64,000 nt of DNA from a bacterium (GTDB lineage Bacteria > Chloroflexota > Anaerolineae > Caldilineales > Caldilineaceae), in assembly GCA_016124945.1 (NCBI GenBank), contig WGMT01000009.1, positions 1 to 64,000 of the forward strand. Reading direction: 5' to 3'. The translations under genes were made by a program, and so were the position numbers. This document shows, one piece after another, positions 15,346-23,237 of this stretch (the first letter of the stretch is position 1; each line of letters begins with the position of its first letter). The notes under the pieces were generated by a model. It saw only the letters and a program-made list of their open reading frames with translations. It did no database searches and was not told the origin of the DNA.

Positions 15346-17526
15346 GTGCAATCCACTCAACCAACCCAATCCCTGATTGGCCGGCGCAAGAACGAGATGC
15401 CGGTGCTTAAGCTTGATAATCTGGCCGTGGCGTACAAGGTGCGTGGCGGTGAAGTGGAAGCGGTGCAAGAGGTATCGCTGGAAATTTACCGCGGTGAGAG
15501 TTTCGGCGTGGTGGGCGAATCGGGCTGCGGCAAGAGCACTGTGGCCTGGTCCATTGTCAACTTTCTGGGCGCCAACGGCTACGTCAAGCGAGGACGCATC
15601 TTCTTCCAGGGGCAAGATCTTGTCGGCAAGAGCAGCGAGGAACTGCGCCGCCTGCGCGGTGACCAGATCGCCATGGTCTACCAAGATCCGATGCAGGCGC
15701 TCAATCCGTCGATGCGGCTGGGCGATCAGCTCAAAGAGGTCTTAACCGTCCACCGCGGCATTGCTGCGAAAGAAGCGCACAAGCGTAGCATCGAAATGCT
15801 GGAACGGGTCTACATGCCCGATGCAGCCAATGTCATGACCCGCTTCCCACATCAAATCTCCGGCGGCCAGCAGCAGCGAGTGGTCATCGCCATGGCGCTA
15901 TTGAACAACCCCGCCCTGCTGATCATGGACGAACCCACCACCGCCCTCGATGTGACGGTGGAGGCGGCTGTCCTCGATCTCATCGGCGATCTACGCCGTG
16001 ACTTCGATACGGCCATTATGTACATCAGCCACAATCTAGGCGTGGTGGCCCGTGTCTGCAACCGTGTCGGCGTCATGTACGCCGGCGAAATGGTGGAGCG
16101 CGCCGACGTTAAAGAGATCTTCAAGAACCCGCGTCATCCTTACACACAGGGGTTGATCCGCTGCGTGCCCAAACTAGGGGCCGACAAAGCCAGCAGCCTC
16201 CTGTATCCTATCCGTGGGCGGGTGCCTGCACCGGACAAACGGCCTGCCGGTTGCGTCTTCAATCCTCGCTGCGACTATGCCGAGCATCGCTGCCTCGACG
16301 AGCGACCGGCGTTGCGTCAACTGCAACATACCCATGCCGTGCGCTGTCACTTTGCCGAGGAGATCGACCCAACCACCTGGACGCCGCCCGAAGATTTTGC
16401 ACCACCGGTGCTTACGAATGGCGCCGTTGCAAATGGATCGAATGTACAAGAAATCATCCTCAATGTGGACGGGTTGGAAAAACATTATCCAAGCAGTAGC
16501 GGTTCTTTGCTGAATGTGTTTGGTCTGGGTGAAAAGCGTTTTGTCAAGGCGGTGAACGGTGTCAGTTTTGATGTGAAGCGAGGCAAAACCCTGGGCATTG
16601 TGGGTGAGTCGGGCTGCGGCAAAAGCACGTTGATCAAAACGATCATCGGGCTGGAACGCAGTTCGGGGGGGCAGGCTGAATTCTTGGGCTTTGACGTTAC
16701 CACCGATCTTGCGTCGCGTAGCGAAAAGTTGATCGAAGAACTGCAGATGGTCTTTCAAAATCCCGACTCGACCATGAATCCGTCCTACACCGTGGGGCAG
16801 CAGATTGGCCGTCCACTGCGCCGTTTCGGCAAGGTGAAGAATCACGAAGAAGCGCGCACCGAAGTCATTCGTCTGCTAAACTCCGTGCGTCTGGACGCGA
16901 CGTACTACGACCGTTTGCCCCGTCAACTGAGCGGCGGTGAAAAGCAGCGTGTGGGCATTGCCCGCGCCCTCGCCTCGCGCCCCGATCTTGTCCTCTGCGA
17001 CGAACCGGTGAGCGCGCTGGATGTGTCGGTGCAGGCGGCGGTGCTCAACCTTTTGCTGGAAATTCAGGCCGAGTACGGAACAACGCTGCTCTTCATCGCC
17101 CATGATCTGAGCGTGGTGCGCTTCTTCTCCGATTCGGTAGCGGTAATGTACCTGGGGCAGATCATGGAGATCGGCCCGGCAGAAGCAATCTACGCGCCGC
17201 CCTATCATCCCTACACCGAGGCGCTGCTCTCTGCCGTCCCCATTCCCGATCCTCAGGTGAAGCAGCAGCATATCCGGCTGGGGGGGTCTGTCCCCAGCGC
17301 GCTGAACCCACCCAGTGGCTGTCCTTTCCACACACGCTGTCCGCGTCGTTCGCTGCTGCCCGAAAACGGACAGATCTGCGAGGTGGAAACACCGCCCTGG
17401 CGTGAGATGGAGGATGGTCATCGCATCTTTTGTCATATCCCGTTAGAAACACTTGCCACGCTCGATCCGGTGGTTGAAACGTCTGCGCCTGTTTCTGCTC
17501 AACTTGCCCCCACCGTGAAGGAGTAA
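15346..17526 (+). CDS. Fused double ATPase of the peptide/opine ABC importer (DppD-DppF type)
   Basis: Two complete ABC ATPases in one chain of about 726 residues. The first half has Walker A GESGCGKST, signature SGGQQQR and Walker B LLIMDEPTTALD, followed by the oligopeptide-transporter C-terminal motif with clustered Cys (GCVFNPRCDYAEHRC). The second half repeats this: GESGCGKST, SGGEKQR, LVLCDEPVSALD and GCPFHTRCPRRS. It energises the two permeases. I favour the GTG at 15346, which follows AGGGGGGAAC at normal spacing; the frame is open to 15211, and an internal ATG at 15397 is also possible. Confidence 0.92.
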   Translation: MQSTQPTQSLIGRRKNEMPVLKLDNLAVAYKVRGGEVEAVQEVSLEIYRGESFGVVGESGCGKSTVAWSIVNFLGANGYVKRGRIFFQGQDLVGKSSEELRRLRGDQIAMVYQDPMQALNPSMRLGDQLKEVLTVHRGIAAKEAHKRSIEMLERVYMPDAANVMTRFPHQISGGQQQRVVIAMALLNNPALLIMDEPTTALDVTVEAAVLDLIGDLRRDFDTAIMYISHNLGVVARVCNRVGVMYAGEMVERADVKEIFKNPRHPYTQGLIRCVPKLGADKASSLLYPIRGRVPAPDKRPAGCVFNPRCDYAEHRCLDERPALRQLQHTHAVRCHFAEEIDPTTWTPPEDFAPPVLTNGAVANGSNVQEIILNVDGLEKHYPSSSGSLLNVFGLGEKRFVKAVNGVSFDVKRGKTLGIVGESGCGKSTLIKTIIGLERSSGGQAEFLGFDVTTDLASRSEKLIEELQMVFQNPDSTMNPSYTVGQQIGRPLRRFGKVKNHEEARTEVIRLLNSVRLDATYYDRLPRQLSGGEKQRVGIARALASRPDLVLCDEPVSALDVSVQAAVLNLLLEIQAEYGTTLLFIAHDLSVVRFFSDSVAVMYLGQIMEIGPAEAIYAPPYHPYTEALLSAVPIPDPQVKQQHIRLGGSVPSALNPPSGCPFHTRCPRRSLLPENGQICEVETPPWREMEDGHRIFCHIPLETLATLDPVVETSAPVSAQLAPTVKE

Positions 17527-17531
17527 CCCCC

Positions 17532-18191
17532 ATGCTGGTCAAAGATTGTATGACCCGTCATCCCATTATGATTTCGCCTGATAAGCCTGCTGCAGAGGCG
17601 GAACGGCTGATGGCGGAAAACAGCATCCGTCACCTCCCTGTTGTTGAAGATGGCAAACGGCTTGTAGGGTTAGTGACACGAGGTCGTCTTTCGTTGAAAC
17701 CCAACACGTTGAGCAGCCTCAATGTGTGGGAAATCTCTCGTTATATTTCAAACCTGAAGGTGCGAGACCTTATGGTCAAGGGGCGTTCGGTACGCACCAT
17801 CGACGGTGAGCGGACGGTTGAGCGCGCCAGTGCCGTGATGAGCGAACACCGCATCGGCTGCCTGCCCGTGATCGACGGCGACAACGTCGTTGTGGGCATT
17901 GTCACTGAAATTGACATCTTCGACGCCTTCGAGGAGATGCTTGGGCTGCCGCGTGAAGGCATCCGTGTCACTGTGCGTATGCGCAACCTGCCCGGCGAGT
18001 TCGCCAAACTTATGGGCATTCTGGCCGAGCTGAAATGGGGTGTCATGGGCATCGGTACCTTCCCTTCCCCACGCAAAGAAGGGTACTACGATGCCGTCAT
18101 CAAAATCCCCGACGTCACCCTCGAAGAGGTACAGGCCCAACTGAGCAAAGTCGACGGACAAGAAATTGTCGACATCCGCGCTGTAGCGTAA
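17532..18191 (+). CDS. CBS-pair protein with C-terminal ACT domain (AcuB-like)
   Basis: 219 residues. Two CBS motifs (residues 1-55 and about 75-140, with MAENSIRHLPVVEDGKRLVG and SEHRIGCLPVIDGDNVVVGI) form a likely adenine-nucleotide sensor. An ACT-like regulatory domain follows (about 145-219, starting IRVTVRMRNLPGEFAKLMGI). The gene begins 6 bp after the ATPase stop, so it is probably the last gene of the importer operon. A role as a nucleotide- or amino-acid-responsive regulator of the importer or catabolic pathway is inference. Confidence 0.88.
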   Translation: MLVKDCMTRHPIMISPDKPAAEAERLMAENSIRHLPVVEDGKRLVGLVTRGRLSLKPNTLSSLNVWEISRYISNLKVRDLMVKGRSVRTIDGERTVERASAVMSEHRIGCLPVIDGDNVVVGIVTEIDIFDAFEEMLGLPREGIRVTVRMRNLPGEFAKLMGILAELKWGVMGIGTFPSPRKEGYYDAVIKIPDVTLEEVQAQLSKVDGQEIVDIRAVA

Positions 18192-18194
18192 ATG

Positions 18195-18270
18195 GGGACT
18201 GGGGATAGATCGTACACACGATCTATCCCCAGTCCCTAATCCCCAGTCCCTAATCCCCAGTCCCTAATCC
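18195..18270 (+). terminator. Perfect 19-bp hairpin plus tandem CCCCAGTCCCTAAT words after the importer operon
   Basis: GGGACTGGGGATAGATCGT (18195-18213) pairs perfectly with 18218-18236 around ACAC, immediately after the CBS-ACT stop. The right arm continues as further tandem CCCCAGTCCCTAAT words to about 18270. There is no U-tract, so it is either an atypical terminator or a 3' stabiliser. The word is the same as that in the gap after 12,640. Confidence 0.8.
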
Positions 18271-18295
18271 CCTCCTCTGTGGTACAATCACTGTT

Positions 18296-19519
18296 GTGAA
18301 ATCAACAACTCGGCTATTTCTACAAATGATTTGGATCCTGCTCCTGGCACTGGCTGCGTTTGGGGCAGGATATGGCGTGCGCAGTTGGCAATTGGGGCTT
18401 TGGCCACCGGCAATAGGTAATGTCGTGTCAACCGCGCCCCAGGCGGAGCCGATCATCCGCGACGAACTCTACCAGCAGGTGTGGACCTTGTTGGAGCGTG
18501 ATTTCTACGGAGAGGATCCGTCGCTGCGATCGCGCATTTATGGCTCTGTGCGTGGGCTTGCGCAAGCGTACAACGATTCGTACACTTACTTTGTCGAACC
18601 TCAGCCGCGCGAACTAGAACGTGATCAACTGCGCGGTAGCTTTGGCGGTATCGGGGCTTACATCGATCCCAGCGAAGACGGTTATACACTGCGTCCTATC
18701 CCCGGCCAACCGGCGGAATTGGCCGGGGTACAAGCCGGTGATCGCCTTATCGCCATCGACGATACACAGATCACCCAAGAGACTGAACTCGACACGATCC
18801 TCACATTGGTACGTGGCCCGGTAGGCAGTGAAGTCTGTCTTGAACTGCAACGTGAAAATTCGGCAACGGGAACACTGTCTTTGCTGCAAATTTGCATTGA
18901 ACGTGCTGAGATTCAGATACCGAGCGTCGAATGGCGGCTGCTCGACGACAACCCGACTACCGCCAATATAGGCTACATGCGACATTCAATTTTCAGCGAG
19001 CGTTCCCCCGACGAGATATTGCAGGCGATTCAGGAATTGCAGGCGGCAGGCGCGGATCGGTTTGTCTTCGATCTGCGCGGTAACCCCGGTGGATTGGTGG
19101 ATGCTGCCGTGGCGATTGCCGATTTGTGGCTAGACGAGGGTGTTGTGTTGATCGAGCGGAAGGCGGGCGGCGAGGAACGTGTTTTCCGCAGCCAGGCCGG
19201 CGACGTTAGCCAGGGTGCCCCCCTGGTTGTCCTGGTTGACAGCGGCACCGCTAGCGCTAGCGAAATTGTCGCCGGCGCCCTCCGTGATCGAGGACGGGCG
19301 TTGCTGGTAGGGCAGCAGACTTTTGGCAAAGGCAGCGTGCAACTTGTCCACGATTTGGTGGATCAGAGCAGCTTGCATGTCACCACCGCACGCTGGTTTA
19401 CGCCCAACGAAAACGCCATCGACGGCGTGGGGCTGACCCCCGACATTGTCGTAGACGAAAATACCGATCCATTGGTTCGAGCCGTAGAAACTGTGCAGAA
19501 TGTCGCCGCCGCACCCTAA
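18296..19519 (+). CDS. S41-family C-terminal processing protease (first of two)
   Basis: 407 residues from GTG. A single N-terminal membrane segment (about 8-26) places the catalytic part outside the cytoplasm. A PDZ domain follows (GSFGGIGAYIDPSEDGYTLR; AGVQAGDRLIAIDD), then the tail-specific protease core: FDLRGNPGGLVDAA, SGTASASEIVAGALRD with the nucleophilic Ser, and QQTFGKGSVQ with the general-base Lys. It degrades or processes exported proteins from the C-terminus. A TACAAT box at 18283-18288 would start transcription about at the GTG itself, so the mRNA may be almost leaderless. The second S41 gene follows closely. Confidence 0.92.
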   Translation: MKSTTRLFLQMIWILLLALAAFGAGYGVRSWQLGLWPPAIGNVVSTAPQAEPIIRDELYQQVWTLLERDFYGEDPSLRSRIYGSVRGLAQAYNDSYTYFVEPQPRELERDQLRGSFGGIGAYIDPSEDGYTLRPIPGQPAELAGVQAGDRLIAIDDTQITQETELDTILTLVRGPVGSEVCLELQRENSATGTLSLLQICIERAEIQIPSVEWRLLDDNPTTANIGYMRHSIFSERSPDEILQAIQELQAAGADRFVFDLRGNPGGLVDAAVAIADLWLDEGVVLIERKAGGEERVFRSQAGDVSQGAPLVVLVDSGTASASEIVAGALRDRGRALLVGQQTFGKGSVQLVHDLVDQSSLHVTTARWFTPNENAIDGVGLTPDIVVDENTDPLVRAVETVQNVAAAP

Positions 19520-19562
19520 GTTTGGCGTCTAGGTGCGTACGGTGAGCAGAGAGGACTCAGGA

Positions 19563-20870
19563 ATGTTGAATCAAGAGAACCAACCCGCCGGAACATCATC
19601 TAACAACAGCCGTTGGCTACGCTTTGGTCTCATCGGCTGTGGGCTACTGCTGCTGGTTGCCGTTACCTTCTCCATTGGCTCAGGCGTCGGCTTCGCCCTT
19701 GGGCGTATGAGCACCGACACTGGCGTTGCGTCCTCCGGCACACCGCGTGGATCCGCTGGGGAATTTGTGGAAGGTAATCGAGACCTTTCAAACAGCGACC
19801 TGGAGATTTTCTGGGAGGCGATGGATCTGCTGGAGCGTGACTTCTACGGCGAACTCCCCACACAACAGGAGCGCAGCTACGGCGCCATTCGTGGCGTCCT
19901 CGATTTGCTCGAAGATCCCAACACCAGCTTCATGACCCCAGATCAGGCCACCAGCTTCCTTGAAAGCATGGACGGCAGTTTCGAGGGCATCGGCGCCACC
20001 GTAGACTGGGAAGAAGATGGGGGCGCCGTCCGCATTGTGGAGCCCTTCGAAAACCAGCCCGCTTGGAAAGCTGGCCTGCGTCGTAATGATTTGATCATCG
20101 CCATCGACGGCGAAGATGTCTCCGAAATGGTGGATCTGAACGAAGCCGTGAGCAAGATCAAAGGACCACGCGGCACAACTGTTGTCCTCACCGTTGTGAG
20201 GAACGACATTGATGATCCCTTCGCTGTCGAGGTTGAGCGCGATGTGATTCAGATCCCCATCGTCTTCTCGGAGATGATCGGCGAAAACGAAGACATCGCC
20301 TATGTCCGCCTCTCTCGTTTCTCAGACAATGCCGGCGAGCGGCTGCGTGATACGATCAACAGTACCATCCGCGAAGGCGACGTGCGAGGGATGATCTTCG
20401 ATCTGCGTGGCAACCCTGGCGGTCTGCTGCGAGAGGCTGTCAATGTCACAAGCCTCTTCTTGCCAAACGATGAACTGGTGTTGATCGAGCGGTTTAGCGA
20501 CGGCAGTGAAGATACCTATCGTGCCAATGGCAACACAATTGTGCCTGAAGATCTGCCCATCGTCGTTCTTGTGGATGAAGGTAGTGCCAGCGCCAGCGAA
20601 ATTGTCAGCGGCGCATTGCAAGACACGGGGCGTGCTGTCCTTTTGGGTGGCACCACCTTTGGCAAGGGCAGCGTACAGTTGCCCCATCACCTGAGCGACG
20701 GTAGCCTCATGCGTGTCACCATTGCCCGCTGGTATACGCCCAAAGAACGCTCCATCGACGGCACCGGCCTGGAACCTGATATTCTGGTCGAAATCACCGA
20801 AGAGCAGATTGAAGCGGAAGAAGATCCACAGCGCGATCGGGCACTCGAACTTTTAGAAACTGGACAGTGA
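19563..20870 (+). CDS. S41-family C-terminal processing protease (second of two)
   Basis: About 435 residues, paralogous to the preceding gene. There is one N-terminal membrane segment (LIGCGLLLLVAVTFSIGSG). The PDZ region contains GSFEGIGATVDWEEDGGAVR and AGLRRNDLIIAIDGEDV. The catalytic core has FDLRGNPGGLLREA, EGSASASEIVSGAL with the Ser, and GGTTFGKGSVQLPHHL with the Lys. I favour the ATG at 19563 after GAGAGGACTCAGGA; an in-frame GTG lies at 19533. It is 44 bp after the first protease, with which it is probably co-transcribed, and ends 3 bp before smpB. Confidence 0.92.
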   Translation: MLNQENQPAGTSSNNSRWLRFGLIGCGLLLLVAVTFSIGSGVGFALGRMSTDTGVASSGTPRGSAGEFVEGNRDLSNSDLEIFWEAMDLLERDFYGELPTQQERSYGAIRGVLDLLEDPNTSFMTPDQATSFLESMDGSFEGIGATVDWEEDGGAVRIVEPFENQPAWKAGLRRNDLIIAIDGEDVSEMVDLNEAVSKIKGPRGTTVVLTVVRNDIDDPFAVEVERDVIQIPIVFSEMIGENEDIAYVRLSRFSDNAGERLRDTINSTIREGDVRGMIFDLRGNPGGLLREAVNVTSLFLPNDELVLIERFSDGSEDTYRANGNTIVPEDLPIVVLVDEGSASASEIVSGALQDTGRAVLLGGTTFGKGSVQLPHHLSDGSLMRVTIARWYTPKERSIDGTGLEPDILVEITEEQIEAEEDPQRDRALELLETGQ

Positions 20871-20873
20871 GTT

Positions 20874-21359
20874 ATGGCAGGCAAGAAGGAAAAAGAGCTT
20901 GAACGTGGCGCGCGTACCATTGCCACCAACCGCAAAGCGCGCCATGATTACTTTGTGGAAGAATCATTTGAAGCAGGCATCTCCCTTACCGGCACCGAAA
21001 TTAAATCGGTGCGCGCCGGGCAGGTGAACCTGCGCGATGGCTTTGTCATCGTGCGCAACGGCGAGGCGTGGCTGTTGAACGTCCACATTGCGCAGTACGA
21101 ACACGGCAATCGTTCAAACCACGACGAAACCCGCCAGCGCAAATTGCTACTTCACAAGCGTGAGATTGATCACCTGCACGGTCAAGCCACACAGAAGAAT
21201 TGGACCATTGTGCCGTTGCGCATGTACATCAACGAAAGTGGGCGCGCTAAGGTGGAGATTGCGCTTGTACGTGGTAAGCAACAGTTCGACAAACGCGACA
21301 CCATCCGCGATCGCGATTCACAGCGTGAGATTCAACGTGCACTTAAGCAAGCTTTCTAG
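20874..21359 (+). CDS. smpB: SsrA-binding protein SmpB
   Basis: 161 residues of the trans-translation partner that loads tmRNA onto stalled ribosomes. NRKARHDYFVEESFEAGISL followed by TGTEIKSVRAGQVNLRDGFV is the diagnostic N-terminal block; LNVHIAQYEHGNRSNHDETR and KLLLHKREIDHL follow. The basic C-terminal tail (KRDTIRDRDSQREIQRAL) enters the decoding centre. Transcription with the upstream S41 proteases is likely (3-bp gap). I see no ssrA gene in the window. Confidence 0.97.
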   Translation: MAGKKEKELERGARTIATNRKARHDYFVEESFEAGISLTGTEIKSVRAGQVNLRDGFVIVRNGEAWLLNVHIAQYEHGNRSNHDETRQRKLLLHKREIDHLHGQATQKNWTIVPLRMYINESGRAKVEIALVRGKQQFDKRDTIRDRDSQREIQRALKQAF

Positions 21360-21389
21360 TCAGCACGCCGTTTAGTCAGGTAGACTGCT

Positions 21390-22211
21390 ATGCCACCGCA
21401 CGAGGAGAACGCTGTTCAGGCCATTGTTGCCGCCGTGTTCGACAGCCGCAAGTACGATGCGCTGTCGCCTGAGTTTGTGCGTGCCATTGCCGTCGCCGAA
21501 GCGCATAAGGGGCGTTCATTCAAAGAAACGGTCAAAGCGACCAAGAACCAACTTCACCAGAGCGCCGCCGCCTACCAAATCGGCCGTATGGACTACGATC
21601 GCTGGTTCGACGAATTGCGCACCGCCTATACATCCGCCCCAACTGACGACCGCCGCCAGGTTCTGCGTAGTGTCCTGGCGAGGCATCGCTCTACCGCAGA
21701 ACGTCTACCCATCCTTGACGATTTCTATACCACCATCTTTGCCCATCTGCCGCCTGTCCAATCTGTGTTGGATGTTGCCTGCGGTTTCAATCCCCTGGCC
21801 CATGCCTGGATGCCATTGAATCAAGGCGCGGCGTATTTCGCTTGCGACGTCTTCGCCGATCAGGTTGAATTCTTGAATCGTTTTTTCGAGCTGGCCGGTA
21901 TCAAAGGGGAAGCCGAAATGCGCGACGTGATTCAGCATCCACCGTCACAACCGGTGGATCTGGCGCTGATCTTGAAGACGATTCCGTGCCTTGAGCAGAT
22001 CGACCGCCATGCCGGGCAACGCCTGCTTGACGCCGTCGATGCGCGCCATTTGGTTGTCACATTTCCTGTGCGTTCTTTGGGCGGGCGCGCCAAGGGAATG
22101 GCTGCACACTACGCCGCCCATTTTCACAGCCTTGTGGAAAATCGAGGATGGCACTACCAACAATTAGCGTTTAGTGAAGAACTCGTCTTCGTGGTTACTA
22201 CACACAGATGA
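21390..22211 (+). CDS. 16S rRNA (guanine-1405-N7)-methyltransferase family protein
   Basis: 273 residues matching the Rmt/ArmA/FmrO family. Members methylate N7 of G1405 in the A-site of 16S rRNA and give high resistance to 4,6-disubstituted deoxystreptamine aminoglycosides. Landmarks are RHRSTAERLPILDDFY, the SAM-binding SVLDVACGFNPLAHAWMPL, AAYFACDVFADQVEFLNRFF, DLALILKTIPCLEQID and the C-terminal VVTFPVRSLGGRAKGM. Length and motif order are those of actinomycete producer enzymes. It lies 30 bp after smpB in an apparently stable chromosomal operon rather than on a mobile element. Whether it confers resistance or serves a housekeeping ribosome role is unknown. Confidence 0.9.
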   Translation: MPPHEENAVQAIVAAVFDSRKYDALSPEFVRAIAVAEAHKGRSFKETVKATKNQLHQSAAAYQIGRMDYDRWFDELRTAYTSAPTDDRRQVLRSVLARHRSTAERLPILDDFYTTIFAHLPPVQSVLDVACGFNPLAHAWMPLNQGAAYFACDVFADQVEFLNRFFELAGIKGEAEMRDVIQHPPSQPVDLALILKTIPCLEQIDRHAGQRLLDAVDARHLVVTFPVRSLGGRAKGMAAHYAAHFHSLVENRGWHYQQLAFSEELVFVVTTHR

Positions 22212-22218
22212 CGGCGCT

Positions 22219-22704
22219 TTACCGAATGCCGATGATCGGGAGATAAACGCCGATAAAGAGCCCCGTACTGCGCACTGCAGGACCTTGTGGTGCATTCGTG
22301 GCGATGACAAAGTCACCGTTCACGGAAACATGATAGTCGTTCGGCGCCAGTACGCGTACACGTACCAATTCTTCCGGCAGGTCGGTGAAGAGGTAGTAGC
22401 CTTCGACATCACTGGTTGTTTCAGCGATCAAATCGCCCGCCAATGTTTCAATGTGCACCGTAATGTCCTGAAGGCCCGATTCGTGTAGATCGCGAATCCC
22501 ATTGCGGTTGTAGTCAATAAACACTTCGCCGCCGTATGTGGCGTTAGCGCCAGGCGTGGTCTGCTCGCTTTGTGTATAGATGCCTTCCTTAAGCTTGATG
22601 GCATGCACAACCGACGAGGATGGTAGAATCGCGGTCGCAAAGAGCAACGCAAACAGGGTGTACGCCCAAAGACGTGCAGAACGAACGTGGCGATAGAGAT
22701 GCAT
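22219..22704 (-). CDS. Secreted SdrD B-like domain protein with C-terminal YLP tail
   Basis: 161 residues. The signal peptide is 1-35 (hydrophobic LWAYTLFALLFATAILPSS, cleavage near VVHA). One SdrD B-like/Cna-B-type beta domain starts at GGEVFIDYNRNGIRDLHESG, whose Asp/Asn run is the usual calcium-binding loop, followed by GYYLFTDLPEELVRVRV. The last residues are GLFIGVYLPIIGIR, a tail resembling those of three larger secreted proteins in this window. A strong ribosome binding site (AGGAGGG) and a consensus promoter precede it. Probably a surface or extracellular protein of unknown function. Confidence 0.82.
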   Translation of the reverse strand: MHLYRHVRSARLWAYTLFALLFATAILPSSSVVHAIKLKEGIYTQSEQTTPGANATYGGEVFIDYNRNGIRDLHESGLQDITVHIETLAGDLIAETTSDVEGYYLFTDLPEELVRVRVLAPNDYHVSVNGDFVIATNAPQGPAVRSTGLFIGVYLPIIGIR

Positions 22705-22744
22705 TTGGCCCTCCTAGATGGTGAACATAGTACCTTTCACCCAA

Positions 22745-22772
22745 ATTATAACGGATCTAGGACGTTTGTCTA
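22745..22772 (-). promoter_or_regulatory. Sigma70-type promoter of the small secreted protein gene
   Basis: On the minus strand TAGACA (22772-22767), a 16-bp spacer and TATAAT (22750-22745), about 40 bp upstream of the start codon. Confidence 0.7.
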
Positions 22773-22807
22773 TTGGGGATTTGCTTAGGTTTTGCTGAGA
22801 AAATGAA

Positions 22808-22841
22808 AAAAGCCTGCCCGTTTATAGATGGGCAGGCTTTT
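22808..22841 (-). terminator. Intrinsic terminator after the SRP RNA gene
   Basis: AAAAGCCTGCCC and GGGCAGGCTTTT form a 12-bp perfect stem around a 10-nt loop. On the minus strand it runs into a T-rich tail, correctly placed for the SRP RNA transcript. Confidence 0.9.
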
Positions 22842-22883
22842 CTTTAGGGTGAGGTCGTGTGCTTTCACCGCCCCGCCAACCAC

Positions 22884-22975
22884 CAGGCAACCCTGTGGCA
22901 CCCGAGACAGACCGCTTACCGCTGCTGCCTTCCGGCCCTGACGGGGTTCACAGTGTCTCGCCGCACAGGACCCAG
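22884..22975 (-). ncRNA. ffs: Bacterial small SRP RNA (4.5S/scRNA)
   Basis: On the minus strand GTCAGGGCCGGAAGGCAGCA followed by GCGGTAA is the conserved apical tetraloop and asymmetric-loop region that binds Ffh. Flanking arms CCTGTGCGGCGAGAC and GTCTCGGGTGCCACAGG pair to form the long hairpin. It functions with Ffh and FtsY in co-translational membrane targeting. The exact ends are uncertain by several bases. Confidence 0.92.
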
Positions 22976-23059
22976 CAGTTGACGAAGCGATGAAAACACA
23001 CCACCTTCAAACTCTTTCCCCCACGTACGCTGCAAGCGCCGAGCACAACAGAGAAAGAA

Positions 23060-23148
23060 TGGCGGAGAGGGTGGGATTTGAACCCACGAACCTTTTGGGT
23101 TACGAGCTTTCCAGGCCCGCGCACTAGGCCAGACTATGCGACCTCTCC
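23060..23148 (-). tRNA. tRNA-Ser (GGA)
   Basis: 89 nt on the minus strand. The acceptor stem is GGAGAGG with CCTCTCC, discriminator G and an encoded CCA. The anticodon loop CTGGAAA gives anticodon GGA (codons UCC/UCU). The long variable arm (TAACCCAAAAGGTT) confirms a class II tRNA, and the T-loop TTCAAAT is present. It lies between hemL and the SRP RNA gene on the same strand. Confidence 0.96.
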
Positions 23149-23237
23149 ACACATGCTTTCATTATAGCGAAGAACAGCTTTTCTAGGCAAATCTTCGCCT
23201 ATCTCTTAGAACTCTCAATTTGCGTTCTCTTTCAGCC

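Noticed and set aside
18195..18270. G-quadruplex or telomere-like repeat
   Set aside because: The GGGG runs occur with their inverse complement as a perfect hairpin, which explains the sequence more simply.
20874..22211. tmRNA gene near smpB
   Set aside because: No sequence with a tRNA-Ala-like end and tag-coding frame was recognised in the flanks.
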